A stretch of DNA of 64,000 nucleotides, taken from M3007 sp040397785 (lineage in GTDB: Bacteria > Bacteroidota > Bacteroidia > Chitinophagales > Saprospiraceae). Below the pieces are notes generated by a model. That model did not search any database. It was not told the DNA's origin and saw only the letters and a program-made list of their open reading frames with translations. Below are positions 53,641 through 62,844 of this stretch, in pieces; the first letter of the stretch is position 1; every line of letters starts with the position of its first letter. The position numbers were made by a program, and so were the translations under genes. Location of the stretch: the NCBI GenBank assembly GCA_040397785.1, contig JBBAVI010000011.1, positions 1 to 64,000 on the forward strand, written 5' to 3'.

Positions 53641-54417
53641 ATGCCGCAAAAAATTATGCAGCGTCCAACTACCCTTCACAAGCCTGGTTCTAATCCTGCG
53701 CAGCGCGCCTTGATGAGCGATGCTACCTTGCGTAAGGAATTGCGTCGCGTGCGCGCTACCCGACGGTCTGCACCCCGCGAAAATTCCAAGGGTCTTCATC
53801 TTTGGTTGATTGGTATTTGTCTGTTCGCATTGAGCGGATTATTCTATCGTTTTTGGCCGCATCAAGACCTGCCTGTCATGGCGGTTGTTGAAAAAGAACA
53901 AGCGCCGGTAGACCGTGCAAATTTTGCCGCAGCTGCCGCGCCACGCTTGGCCCCACCCAGCAATACGACCAGTCCCACGTTGACAGTGCAGGCCAAGCCT
54001 AAAGTAGTAGAAATTACACCTTGCCCAACAGAAGAACCCCTTCCGATGGCTTATGAGCCCAATATTTACCTGGAGCAGTTGGCTGGTAATATGAATTGCA
54101 GCTCAGGTGTTATCCAAACGGTTTCACCCGCACCCGACACTTTTTACGCAGTACGCAATTGTGTAGTTCAAATTCCATTCGAAGGAACGGTTTGCGGCGC
54201 ACAGGAATCGCTCAACTTGTCGGTATATTCTAACCAGCCGGAGCATTATAAACAAGATCGCCCCATTTTTGAGGAGCCCTTGTTGCTTGAAAAAACGGGT
54301 AAAAATCAGCGGTATGCCTTGAAGGCCATACTCAACTTGCCGCCTGGATTGTATTATTTTGTGATCGAAAATAAGGCGGAAAAAACGGTCGCAGTTGGCA
54401 AATTTAAAGTGGGCTAA
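53641..54417 (+). CDS. single-pass membrane protein with Cys-containing extracytoplasmic domain, unknown
   Basis: A 258-residue protein. A basic cytoplasmic part (about 1-50, rich in Arg) precedes one membrane helix (about 53-70, LWLIGICLFALSGLFYRF). Then comes a Pro/Ala-rich linker and an extracytoplasmic beta-rich domain with four cysteines (TPCPTEE, NMNCSSGV, RNCVVQIPFEGTVCG), so disulphides are likely. It ends VAVGKFKVG, like a fibronectin/Ig-type strand. ATG codons at 53641 and 53656 are both usable. No family recognised. The stop codon lies inside the stem of its terminator. Confidence 0.65.
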   Translation: MPQKIMQRPTTLHKPGSNPAQRALMSDATLRKELRRVRATRRSAPRENSKGLHLWLIGICLFALSGLFYRFWPHQDLPVMAVVEKEQAPVDRANFAAAAAPRLAPPSNTTSPTLTVQAKPKVVEITPCPTEEPLPMAYEPNIYLEQLAGNMNCSSGVIQTVSPAPDTFYAVRNCVVQIPFEGTVCGAQESLNLSVYSNQPEHYKQDRPIFEEPLLLEKTGKNQRYALKAILNLPPGLYYFVIENKAEKTVAVGKFKVG

Positions 54418-54444
54418 TCCCCTACTTTGGGTTTAGCCCACTTT
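54406..54444 (+). terminator. intrinsic terminator overlapping the stop codon at 54417
   Basis: AAAGTGGGCTAA (which includes the TAA stop) and TTAGCCCACTTT form a perfect 12-bp stem with a 15-nt loop. The 3' arm ends in TTT and the MITE-like element begins on the next base. Confidence 0.7.
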
Positions 54445-54607
54445 GAGCCTGTAAAAATTTATATTTTTCGATAATATGACAGTCTTTTTTTGTCATACGT
54501 CGTTCCTTTTTTTCGCCGTAATTAGTCCCATTACGTCTGCAAAAAGCGCCTAGTCTGACTAAAAAATCCTTGTCATATTAATCGAAAATACAATTTTTTA
54601 CAGGCTC
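54445..54607. mobile_element. 163-bp MITE-like element with long terminal inverted repeats
   Basis: The ends GAGCCTGTAAAAA and (inverted) TTTTTTACAGGCTC are outer parts of 38-nt arms (54445-54482 and 54570-54607) that match after a few single-base gaps. The interior has no open frame and is AT-rich; TGTCATA occurs in both arms and again at 54490-54496. The size, inverted arms and lack of coding content fit a non-autonomous miniature transposable element. The outer end resembles IS ends starting GAGxCTGT, but no transposase is here. An exact target duplication is not obvious (TT on both sides). Confidence 0.55.
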
Positions 54608-54618
54608 TTAAAATGGTT

Positions 54619-56274
54619 TTATTTCTTCAAAATATCGGTAATCACTTTTCCGGTCGAACCATTGGGCTCCATAATACGCAGAATGGCCGCAAGGGTGGGC
54701 GCAATATCAGTGATGTTTACCGGATCAAAGTTTTCTCCAGGTTTTACTTTCCAGCCATACCACAACAACGGTACATGTGTATCATAGGCATACGATGATC
54801 CGTGGGTAGTGCCGCCCAATTTGAATAATTGATCATCGGCATGCCACGCGGGGTCTAATTGGTAAATAATATCGCCCGAACGGCGCGGATGAATTCCCTG
54901 CCGGATTTCACTTGCAAACGGATAATCGGTTGGCAGCATCATCACTGCTTCACGGGTATATGCGTCATAAACACCCGGTTGGTGCCGCATAAAATCGATA
55001 ATAACCTGCGCAATTTCATTCGGATCTTGATCAAGGTCGGCCACCGCATTCCAGTTGAGGTAAATTTGCTGGTTTACAATTTCAATAATATAATCGCCAT
55101 TGATGCCCAGCGCAAATCCGATGGATTGCTCTAGTTTTTCCTCCAATTTGCTTTCTTCAAAAACACCAGCCGGAATTTGAAGATCGCGCAGGTGGGCGGG
55201 TGTCTCCGCACCGCCGTGGTCGGCTGTAAGGAATACCAACACGTTGTTTTTGCCAAATTTTTTGTCTAAATATTCCAAAAAGTTGGAAATGTCCCGATCC
55301 AGGCGCAAAAACAAGTCTTCCGTTTCTTCTCCATGCACGCCAAACTGGTGCGCGCAATAATCAGAACTGGAAAAACTCAGACATAAAAAATCGGGTACCT
55401 CATCCATGCCCATTTCATTGTTATCGATGGCGGCCTGTGCAAATTCGAGGGTAAGGGTATTTCCAAAGGGGGTAAAACGCAAAACACCGTACCCTTCCGA
55501 CCTTTTGATCGTCGAGAAATCATGTGGAAATCCACTTTTGATGCTTTTGGAATAAGTAGCATCATCGTAACGGTCCCAGTTTTCAAAACTTTCGGTATAA
55601 GGCGTTGTGAGGAGTTTGTTCCAGGTTTGCTTCATGTACGATTCGGGCAAACGGCGGTCATTAAAATCTTGCACCCATTTTGGCAGGGAGGTATCCTTGG
55701 GCTGATAATAGGAAGACGTAATGAAGCAGCCCGAGGCATCATCAAACCAGAAAGCACCATTGGGAATATGGCCTGCTGGCAAAATACTCGCCCGATCCTT
55801 CAGGCAAACGCCGATGACTTTCGATTGGAAATTGTTGGAAAGCCGCAGCTCATCCGTAATGGTGGTAGACAACAAAACGCGGGGCGAATGTTGACCCACC
55901 GATTTTTTTACACTGCGCGGTACCGATAGTACGGTGGTATCGGTGGTGACATACCGGTGTTTTCCCCATTCCGGATCGTACCAATCGTTGGCTATAATGC
56001 CGGAAACTGCCGGTACTGCACCAGCGTAAATGGCTGCATGGCCTGGCGCGGTGTAGGTAGGAACGAAATTGTAGTGGGTGTTTTCGCAGGAAAATCCTTC
56101 GCGTAACAAGCGGTTAAAACCACCTGAACCTAATTTTGATTGATAGCGGTACAAGTAATCATAACGCATTTGATCAACAACAATGCCCACAATTAGCTTT
56201 GGCTTAACAGGAGCATTTTGAGCAAAAGCAGTAAAAAAACTGATCGAAAATAATAAAACAAGCGTTTTGCGCAT
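54619..56274 (-). CDS. pafA: PafA-type alkaline phosphatase
   Basis: A 551-residue secreted enzyme (signal peptide MRKTLVLLFSISFFTAFAQ). The nucleophile Thr75 in PTYTAPGHA replaces the Ser of classical PhoA; Asn96 in GIIANDW and Lys159/Arg161 in CLKDRASIL match the phosphate-binding residues of Elizabethkingia PafA (Thr79, Asn100, Lys162, Arg164). Metal ligands are in IVGIVVDQMRYD, DEVPDFLCLSFSSSDYCAHQ and LTADHGGAETP. It should remove phosphate from monoesters in the periplasm without phosphate inhibition, if it behaves like PafA. Confidence 0.92.
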   Translation of the reverse strand: MRKTLVLLFSISFFTAFAQNAPVKPKLIVGIVVDQMRYDYLYRYQSKLGSGGFNRLLREGFSCENTHYNFVPTYTAPGHAAIYAGAVPAVSGIIANDWYDPEWGKHRYVTTDTTVLSVPRSVKKSVGQHSPRVLLSTTITDELRLSNNFQSKVIGVCLKDRASILPAGHIPNGAFWFDDASGCFITSSYYQPKDTSLPKWVQDFNDRRLPESYMKQTWNKLLTTPYTESFENWDRYDDATYSKSIKSGFPHDFSTIKRSEGYGVLRFTPFGNTLTLEFAQAAIDNNEMGMDEVPDFLCLSFSSSDYCAHQFGVHGEETEDLFLRLDRDISNFLEYLDKKFGKNNVLVFLTADHGGAETPAHLRDLQIPAGVFEESKLEEKLEQSIGFALGINGDYIIEIVNQQIYLNWNAVADLDQDPNEIAQVIIDFMRHQPGVYDAYTREAVMMLPTDYPFASEIRQGIHPRRSGDIIYQLDPAWHADDQLFKLGGTTHGSSYAYDTHVPLLWYGWKVKPGENFDPVNITDIAPTLAAILRIMEPNGSTGKVITDILKK

Positions 56275-56330
56275 TTTTTACACGGTTTGGTGAATCAGAT
56301 CCCAAAGGTAGAGAAAACGCAGTTTCCTGC

Positions 56331-56338
56331 TAACTTTG
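56331..56338 (+). promoter_or_regulatory. possible -7 element before the 465-residue protein gene
   Basis: TAACTTTG matches TAnnTTTG but lies about 140 nt from the ATG at 56477 and lacks a TTTG at -33. A long leader would be needed. Confidence 0.25.
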
Positions 56339-56476
56339 TGGCGGAATCAAACCGTTAAACACGAACTACCCAAGCGCCGCCTTTTTACATTAGAAGGCCG
56401 CTTTGGACGCACCTGGTAGTTTGTGCTTGGTTGTTTAAAAATAAACACCATTATTCACCTTATTACGAATTGTTTT

Positions 56477-57874
56477 ATGTCTCGTCCTGTACTTGAAACC
56501 GAACAGAAAGCGCTGGAAATTAATTTAGATGAACCAATTTATGGCGCTTTTGCCGAAATAGGTGCTGGACAAGAAGTTGCACGCCATTTTTTTCAAGTAG
56601 GTGCGGCAGCGGGTACGATCGCCAAATCGATGAGTGCTTACGATAAAATCGTTTCGGATGATATTTATGGCCCTGAACTGTTGGGGAAAGGCCGATATGT
56701 GTGCGAATCGCGCTTGTACAAGATGCTCGATCACGAATATGGGCTGATGGAAACCCGATTGCGTACGCGCCAGCCCGATCGTACGTTTTTTGCCTTTGCC
56801 GATACGGTTGCTGCGATCAATTACACCAAAACCATCAAGGGGGATGGCTGGTTGGGACTTCGTTTTCAATTAAAACCAGATACGGCGCCAAACGATTTAA
56901 TCCTGCATGTTCGTATGCTCGATCAGGATAATCGGCTGCAGCAGCAAGCAGTTGGTATTTTGGGTGTAAACATGATTTATGGTTGTTACCGCCACCACCT
57001 TGATCCCGAAACCTTGATAAAATCGCTGATGGACAACCTGCGTGGCCGGGTCATGATTGATATGGTTCGAATTGTTGGTCCCGATTTTCAGTGGGTGGAT
57101 AACCGTTTGATTTGTTTGTGGATGGTTAAAAATGAACTGAGCAATGTGGCCATTTTTGGTCCGGATGGCAACAGTATGCATGCGGGCGAATTTTTATACA
57201 AAAAATCCATTCTCATTGCACGGGGGAGTTATAGGCCACCAACTTTGGTGCAGGAAGATATGATTCGGCATTCCTTTGAGCAGTTTCGGTCCGAACCGGA
57301 CGAAGATCCTGAAAACACCCATTTTTTAACAGAAATTACCTTGGATAACCTGATGTCCGATGGCAATTTGGACGAGCGTGATTTTATGGATCGTGCCCAA
57401 TTGTTGTGCGGCTTGCATCAAACGGTGATTGTTTCAAATTGTGTGCAGCATAAAAAACTGATCAGTTATTTTTCCGATTATAAAGTGAAGCGTATCGGGT
57501 TGGCTTTGGGCGTACGCAAACTAAAAAGCATCATTACCGAAACCTGGCAATCGAATACCGGCCACATCCTGGGGGCGTTTGGCGAACTTTTCATTCAAAA
57601 TGTGCGTTTTTATATTTATCCGGCACGCGATGAAGCCACTGGGAATTTGATTACCAGTCGAAACATTGAAATACCTGCTGAAATTCGATTTTTGTACGAA
57701 CATCTGCTCGAAAATCGGAACATTGTTGATATTTCGACCTTCAATCCAGACATTCTTTTGATTTACCACAAAGCCGTGTTGGATATGATACAGCAGGGTG
57801 TTGCTGGCTGGGAGCAATTTGTGCCTGCTCCGGTGGCGCGTTTGATCAAAGCAAAACGTTTATTCATTCGATAA
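56477..57874 (+). CDS. conserved Bacteroidota protein of unknown function, 465 residues
   Basis: The ATG at 56477 gives 465 residues starting MSRPVLETEQKALEINLDEP; the open frame before it is excluded. Recognisable conserved-looking stretches are GAFAEIGAGQEVARHFFQVG, AGTIAKSMSAYDKIVSDDIY, RYVCESRLYKMLDHEYGLM and GDGWLGLRFQLKP. Relatives occur across Bacteroidota and some cyanobacteria and carry misleading database names such as nicotinate-nucleotide adenylyltransferase or TonB receptor; the sequence has neither a nucleotidyltransferase HxGH motif nor a signal peptide. Probably a cytosolic protein of unknown role. yqeY follows after 36 nt. Confidence 0.8.
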   Translation: MSRPVLETEQKALEINLDEPIYGAFAEIGAGQEVARHFFQVGAAAGTIAKSMSAYDKIVSDDIYGPELLGKGRYVCESRLYKMLDHEYGLMETRLRTRQPDRTFFAFADTVAAINYTKTIKGDGWLGLRFQLKPDTAPNDLILHVRMLDQDNRLQQQAVGILGVNMIYGCYRHHLDPETLIKSLMDNLRGRVMIDMVRIVGPDFQWVDNRLICLWMVKNELSNVAIFGPDGNSMHAGEFLYKKSILIARGSYRPPTLVQEDMIRHSFEQFRSEPDEDPENTHFLTEITLDNLMSDGNLDERDFMDRAQLLCGLHQTVIVSNCVQHKKLISYFSDYKVKRIGLALGVRKLKSIITETWQSNTGHILGAFGELFIQNVRFYIYPARDEATGNLITSRNIEIPAEIRFLYEHLLENRNIVDISTFNPDILLIYHKAVLDMIQQGVAGWEQFVPAPVARLIKAKRLFIR

Positions 57875-57910
57875 GCGTACATTTATACATTCATTCAATT
57901 CAAGGAGCGC

Positions 57911-58357
57911 ATGAGCTTAGAAGCAAAAATTAATGAGGATTTGAAAACGGCGATGAAAGCCAAAGACGAGGTCGCTTTGCGGGGTATCCGTGCCATAAAA
58001 AGTGCCATTATCTTGGTTAAAACAGATGGCTCGGGACAAGAAGTAGACGAAGCCCGGGAGGTTCAGATTTTGCAAAAATTGGTCAAGAGCAGACAGGAAT
58101 CCTTAGAGATTTACTTGAAAAATGACCGGGAAGCCTTAGCCGTCATTGAGCAGGAAGAAATTGACGTGATTAAAAAATATTTGCCTGCGATGTTGGTAGG
58201 TGCTGAATTAGAGGCAATTATCCAAAAAATTGTAGATGAAGCAGGTGCTACTTCTGCCAAAGATATGGGCAAAGTAATGGGTGCGGCCAATAAAGCCCTG
58301 GCTGGTAAAGCCGAAGGGCGCGCTATTTCTGAAATTGTGAAACGTTTGCTGTCTTAA
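57911..58357 (+). CDS. yqeY: GatB/YqeY domain protein
   Basis: A 148-residue protein starting MSLEAKINEDLKTAMKAKDE, with the family core LRGIRAIKSAIIL, QEEIDVIKKYLPAML and the C-terminal MGAANKALAGKAEGRAISEI-VKRLL. The domain is the tRNA-binding tail of GatB used alone. A role in tRNA or amidotransferase-related metabolism is suggested by homology only. It ends directly before the lptB open frame. Confidence 0.93.
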   Translation: MSLEAKINEDLKTAMKAKDEVALRGIRAIKSAIILVKTDGSGQEVDEAREVQILQKLVKSRQESLEIYLKNDREALAVIEQEEIDVIKKYLPAMLVGAELEAIIQKIVDEAGATSAKDMGKVMGAANKALAGKAEGRAISEIVKRLLS

Positions 58358-58372
58358 TTGACCAACCTGAAT

Positions 58373-59113
58373 ATGATATTAAGAGCTGAAAATTTAGTGC
58401 GTCGATATGGCAAACGTGTTGTTGTACGCGGAGTGTCTTTCGACGTTAAACAAGGCGAAATCGTGGGTTTGCTGGGGCCAAATGGCGCTGGCAAAACCAC
58501 GTCATTTTATATGGTGGTTGGCTTTATTAAGCCCACGGAAGGCAAGGTTTTTTTGAATGAGGTCGAAATTACAGACTTGCCCATGTATAAACGCGCCCAA
58601 AATGGCATCGGGTATTTGCCACAAGAGCCGAGTGTTTTTCGGAAACTTACGGTGGAGGACAACATTCGGGCTGTTTTGGAAATGACGAAGTTGAACAAGG
58701 CGGCCCAAGACGAACAATTAGAGATATTGCTCGACGAATTTAACCTGCATAAAGTACGCAAAAGCAATGGCGATACTTTATCAGGTGGTGAACGTCGGCG
58801 GACAGAGATCGCGCGGGCGCTTGCGAGTGATCCTAAATTTATTTTGCTCGACGAACCTTTTGCCGGTATTGATCCAATCGCCGTAGAAGATATTCAATAC
58901 ATCGTGGCCAAACTTAAAACCCGCAATATTGGTATTTTAATTACCGATCACAATGTGCAGGAAACCCTAAGTATCACCGACCGCGCTTATTTGATGTTTG
59001 AAGGCGCTATTTTGAAAGCAGGTACGGCTGAAGAATTGGCGGCTGATGAAATGGTACGCAAAGTATATTTGGGTAAAAACTTCGAATTGCGCAGAAAAGT
59101 AATGGATATTTAG
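58373..59113 (+). CDS. lptB: LPS export ABC transporter ATP-binding protein
   Basis: The ATG at 58373 gives 246 residues (MILRAENLVRRYGKRVVVRG); an upstream TTG is less likely. Walker A GPNGAGKTT, Q-loop YLPQEPSVFRKLTVEDNI, signature LSGGERRRTEIARAL, Walker B FILLDEPFAGIDP and switch His in ITDHNVQETL are complete and LptB-like. It powers LPS transport from the inner membrane with LptF/G/C. Those genes are not in the window. Confidence 0.95.
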   Translation: MILRAENLVRRYGKRVVVRGVSFDVKQGEIVGLLGPNGAGKTTSFYMVVGFIKPTEGKVFLNEVEITDLPMYKRAQNGIGYLPQEPSVFRKLTVEDNIRAVLEMTKLNKAAQDEQLEILLDEFNLHKVRKSNGDTLSGGERRRTEIARALASDPKFILLDEPFAGIDPIAVEDIQYIVAKLKTRNIGILITDHNVQETLSITDRAYLMFEGAILKAGTAEELAADEMVRKVYLGKNFELRRKVMDI

Positions 59114-59158
59114 CGTAGCATTTTCTGTAAATGCGGCATAAAAGCTCGAATTTGCAGC

Positions 59159-61447
59159 ATGAAAACGGGGAAAATATTTTTACTATCCTTCCTTTTTTGT
59201 TGCTCGGCACCCTTCTTGTGCGCGCAAAGTAACGAAGGCAACCATTTTTGGTTCGGATTTATGCAACACCACGATGTTGGCGAAAATTCGATGGTGGTGA
59301 TGATTACCTCTAAGTATAACACCAGTGGGGTGGTGCGGATTCCATTGCACGCTTGGGAGGTCAGTTTTACCGTAAACGCCAATTCGGTAACCATTCTGCC
59401 GCTTCCTTCTTATGTGGAAAATTTGAATTCCGAAATCATTGATGATAATGGCGTGGAGGTGCTTTCCAATGCCCCTGTTTCGGTGTACATCCACCAGTAT
59501 TATAAAAGTCGATCAGAAGCAACCCTGGTTTTGCCCATTTCCTCCTTGGGACAGGAATATTACATGATGAGTTACACCGGAAACCAGCAAGGTGCGGTGT
59601 ACCCATCCGAATTTTTATTGTTGGGGATGGAGGATTCTACCAATATATCCATTACCCTGAGCGATGAGACGGAAAGTGGTAGACCTGCGGGCACCACCTA
59701 TCAGATACAATTGCAAACCGGTGAAAGTTACCTTGTGCAGGCCAAACAAGGCGCCGGTGATCTTACGGGAACCTATGTGAAAGGCGATAAAAAATTTAAT
59801 GCACTTTCGGGTTCTGTGTGGACCGGCGTACCCGTTAATTGCAGTTTCAGGGATAATTTGTTGGAGCAAATGTACCCGGTTCCTACTTGGGGCAAACAAT
59901 TTGTAAGCGCCCCTTTTGCCCACATGCCCTACGATATTTTCAGGGTATTGGCCGCCGAGGATAGCACCATCGTAACAGTACAAGGTTCGGGAGTCCCGGT
60001 GCAATACAGCCTAAACAAAGGAGCATATGTGGAGTACCAGCGATCGGAACCCACCAAAATTACAGCAAATCACCCGATTGCCGTGGCACAATACCTGATT
60101 GGCAGCGCTTGTAGCGGGTACCCCGTTGGGGATCCTTCCATGATATTACTCAACAGTATTTCACAAATTCGAGATACTGTTACACTATATAATTCGTCGT
60201 TTGAGGAGATTGTAGAAAACTATATCAGCCTGATTGCCAAAACCGAAGACGTAAGTGCGATTTATTTAGATGGACAATTATTGAGTAATTTTAATGCGAT
60301 CGTTCAGCCTGTTGGTGCGGATTCCAACTTTTCAGTTGTTACAATAGCGGTACAAGTCGGGCCGCATACCATTATTTCACAAGGGTGTGGGATAATCGCT
60401 TCCGCTTATGGGTACGGCTATCTGGAATCATATGCTTACGGTGGCGGTGCAAATTTTAGCCGCATGGATGCCAATAACCTGATCCCGGAAGGCGGCTGTT
60501 TGACCGATTCGATTCTTTTTCAGACGGATTTACAAATACCGCGTTTTAGTTTTAAATGGGATTTGGGCGATGGCACCAGCAGCGAGGCAGCAAGTTTTTA
60601 TCATAAATATTCGGCAACGGGTATGTACAAGGTGCAATTATTCCGCACGGATCTATGCCTGAATACCACTGATACACTTGTCTATCCGGTTCAGATTACT
60701 TTGCGCCAGGCGGCAGTGGTACCGGAAGATTCGGAAGTATGCGCTGGTGCAACCATTTCGTTGCGCGCCGACGATATTGCCGGCGCTACTTACCGCTGGA
60801 AAGGTCCCAATCAGTTTGTTGCATTTGAGCAAAATCCGGATTTACTTGCGGCCACCGTGGCGATGACTGGGCAATATGCCGTAGTTGGAACGGTAAATGG
60901 CTGTGAAAGTTATCCGGCTTATGCGCAGGTGCTCGTTCATCCGTTGCCCGAACCAGCCCTTGGAAGCGACACGTTTGTTTGTCCTGAGGAAAATATGCCG
61001 TTGACAGTACTGGATCCAGGCACATTTGAACAATATCAATGGCAGGATCAATCGCGAAGCGCCACGTACACTGTTATAGAACCTGGTTTTTATGCGGTGC
61101 TGGTAAAAGATGAATATGATTGTTGGGGGAGCGACACCATCCGGGTTTCGACCATTTGCCCAACGAAATACTATATCCCGAATATATTTAGCCCGAATGA
61201 TGACGGGATTAATGATTATTTTGAAGTATTGGGTTCTGATATTCGAAGTTTAAACCTGCGTGTTTTTGATCGTTGGGGTAGTTTGGTGTTTGAAGGAACC
61301 CAGGCAACGGCGCGTTGGGATGGTAGTTATCGTGGTAAGCCGCTAACGCCTGGCGTATACCCGTGGGTTGCCCAGATTGGTGCCTACAACAGCGATGGCA
61401 GCACCTATGAAGTGGAGGCACACGGCACGATAACGTTGGTTAAGTAA
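59159..61447 (+). CDS. large T9SS type B cargo protein with IgGFc-binding-like and PKD domains
   Basis: A 762-residue secreted protein. Signal peptide MKTGKIFLLSFLFCCSAPFLCAQ. Residues about 30-430 look like an IgGFc-binding-type domain, with alternating beta repeats and aromatic stretches (GNHFWFGFMQHHDVG, GQEYYMMSYTGNQQ, SYAYGGGANFSRMDA). A PKD domain follows (FSFKWDLGDGTSSEAASFYH, then a KYSATGMYKVQLF strand), an Ig-like segment, and a C-terminal type B sorting domain (YIPNIFSPNDDGINDYFEVL, then FDRWGSLVFEG and HGTITLVK). Exported by T9SS to the surface; probably binds an extracellular ligand. 45 nt after lptB. Confidence 0.9.
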   Translation: MKTGKIFLLSFLFCCSAPFLCAQSNEGNHFWFGFMQHHDVGENSMVVMITSKYNTSGVVRIPLHAWEVSFTVNANSVTILPLPSYVENLNSEIIDDNGVEVLSNAPVSVYIHQYYKSRSEATLVLPISSLGQEYYMMSYTGNQQGAVYPSEFLLLGMEDSTNISITLSDETESGRPAGTTYQIQLQTGESYLVQAKQGAGDLTGTYVKGDKKFNALSGSVWTGVPVNCSFRDNLLEQMYPVPTWGKQFVSAPFAHMPYDIFRVLAAEDSTIVTVQGSGVPVQYSLNKGAYVEYQRSEPTKITANHPIAVAQYLIGSACSGYPVGDPSMILLNSISQIRDTVTLYNSSFEEIVENYISLIAKTEDVSAIYLDGQLLSNFNAIVQPVGADSNFSVVTIAVQVGPHTIISQGCGIIASAYGYGYLESYAYGGGANFSRMDANNLIPEGGCLTDSILFQTDLQIPRFSFKWDLGDGTSSEAASFYHKYSATGMYKVQLFRTDLCLNTTDTLVYPVQITLRQAAVVPEDSEVCAGATISLRADDIAGATYRWKGPNQFVAFEQNPDLLAATVAMTGQYAVVGTVNGCESYPAYAQVLVHPLPEPALGSDTFVCPEENMPLTVLDPGTFEQYQWQDQSRSATYTVIEPGFYAVLVKDEYDCWGSDTIRVSTICPTKYYIPNIFSPNDDGINDYFEVLGSDIRSLNLRVFDRWGSLVFEGTQATARWDGSYRGKPLTPGVYPWVAQIGAYNSDGSTYEVEAHGTITLVK

Positions 61448-61455
61448 CACAGACC

Positions 61456-62685
61456 TTACTCCCGACGAATGGCTTCTACTGGGTCCAGTTTAGCCGCCTT
61501 CATGGCCGGGTAGGTACCAAAGATGATTCCAATTAAAATGGCAATCAGGGTAATGATCCCAAAGGTGTTCCAGGTGTACACGGCCGTAAAGGGAAGTTTG
61601 ACAAAGAGGCGTATTATTGGAATAATGATCATGGTGGCTAAAATGCCGCCAATGAGGCCCAAACCGCTCCCAAAAGCAGAAATTGCGAGCGATTCGGAGA
61701 GAAACAGATTCCGAATATCCGATTTTTTAGCACCTAAAGCTTTGCGTAATCCTACCTCAACGGTGCGTTCGGTAACCGAAATGAGCAGCACATTCATCAC
61801 ACCGACCCCGCCTACCAACACAGAAATGCCCACAATAAAGCCCATAATAATACGGAACAATAAAAAACCATCGGCGGCTTGATCGACCCGCACGTCATTC
61901 GATAAAACCCTGAAATCTTGGTGGGCTGCTCCATAGCGTTTTTGAAGCCATGTTTCCGTTTGCGTTTTTAACACAGGTACATTTTCTACTTGATTGGCCT
62001 CTAAAATGCAGGCAGGCGGTGCAGCCCGCAGTTCATTGGCATGGAGGATGGAGATGGGGATAAATGCCATGGGCGGCTGGTCGGCTTTAGGCCTTAAGGT
62101 TGCCACAATTTGAACAGAATGGTTGCCGAATCGGAAAAATTTGCCAACCACTGCTCCGGTAGAATCGATTAATTTGGCCAGGGTGTGGTTTACCACTGCC
62201 ACTGGTTGTTGCTGTTCGATCGCTGAATTTGAAAAAGCAGCACCTGAAACGACGATCGAGTCGGGGCAATCTAAAGTGGAGACCGCTTGTAATATGGCAG
62301 CAACCGGTTCGGGTTGGTGTTCGAAATACAATTGCCGGTTAAACTCCGTGTTCAGGTTGGACTTTCCTGCGTCGCCCGAATGTGCGTTGGTTTCGCGCAA
62401 GAGTTGTCGGAAATCCGCGTAGTCGATTACCTGAAAGCTGTCTTTTTTTATGGATAGGTTGTTTACCGATTTTTGCGTTAGGGTTTCTACCATAACCGCC
62501 CGCAAATTGGTTGTATCAGAAATTTGGTCGCGCACGTATTTTTCCAATCCATCAATCAGCGAAAGGATGGATACCAGGGCTGCTACGCCAATTACGATCC
62601 CTAGTACGGATAAAAACGTATGGAAAAGGTTGGTTCGGATGTTTTCGAGGGCGTACAGAAACGACGACAGGAAGCGCTTGATCAT
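61456..62685 (-). CDS. MacB-like ABC transporter permease
   Basis: A 409-residue protein with an N-terminal membrane helix (about 20-45), a large periplasmic MacB_PCD domain, then three membrane helices near residues 285, 340 and 375. The run EVGLRKALGAKKSDIRNLFLSESLAISAFG is the FtsX/MacB signature joining to the ATPase. It would couple to an ATP-binding protein and an outer-membrane channel for export or mechanical signalling; neither is adjacent. Convergent with the T9SS cargo gene (8-nt gap). Confidence 0.9.
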   Translation of the reverse strand: MIKRFLSSFLYALENIRTNLFHTFLSVLGIVIGVAALVSILSLIDGLEKYVRDQISDTTNLRAVMVETLTQKSVNNLSIKKDSFQVIDYADFRQLLRETNAHSGDAGKSNLNTEFNRQLYFEHQPEPVAAILQAVSTLDCPDSIVVSGAAFSNSAIEQQQPVAVVNHTLAKLIDSTGAVVGKFFRFGNHSVQIVATLRPKADQPPMAFIPISILHANELRAAPPACILEANQVENVPVLKTQTETWLQKRYGAAHQDFRVLSNDVRVDQAADGFLLFRIIMGFIVGISVLVGGVGVMNVLLISVTERTVEVGLRKALGAKKSDIRNLFLSESLAISAFGSGLGLIGGILATMIIIPIIRLFVKLPFTAVYTWNTFGIITLIAILIGIIFGTYPAMKAAKLDPVEAIRRE

Positions 62686-62796
62686 AGGGTAGTGCGATAT
62701 TTAGTAAGGCAAATAAGCGGATACACCTTGCTTTTTCGACTTTTTTTCGACTATAACCTATTGTCATCCGATGAGTGCACTAGAACAGTACTAAAG

Positions 62797-62826
62797 CGGG
62801 TGCAACAATCCGAATCGTTGCACCCG
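62797..62826. terminator. hairpin after the quinone-reductase-like gene
   Basis: CGGGTGCAAC and GTTGCACCCG form a perfect 10-bp stem with a 10-nt loop, 19 nt past the stop codon at 62845 on the minus strand. The following minus-strand sequence is CTTTAG, a weak T-run, so termination may be partial. Confidence 0.5.
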
Positions 62827-62844
62827 ATCTCTCAAGATGGAGGA

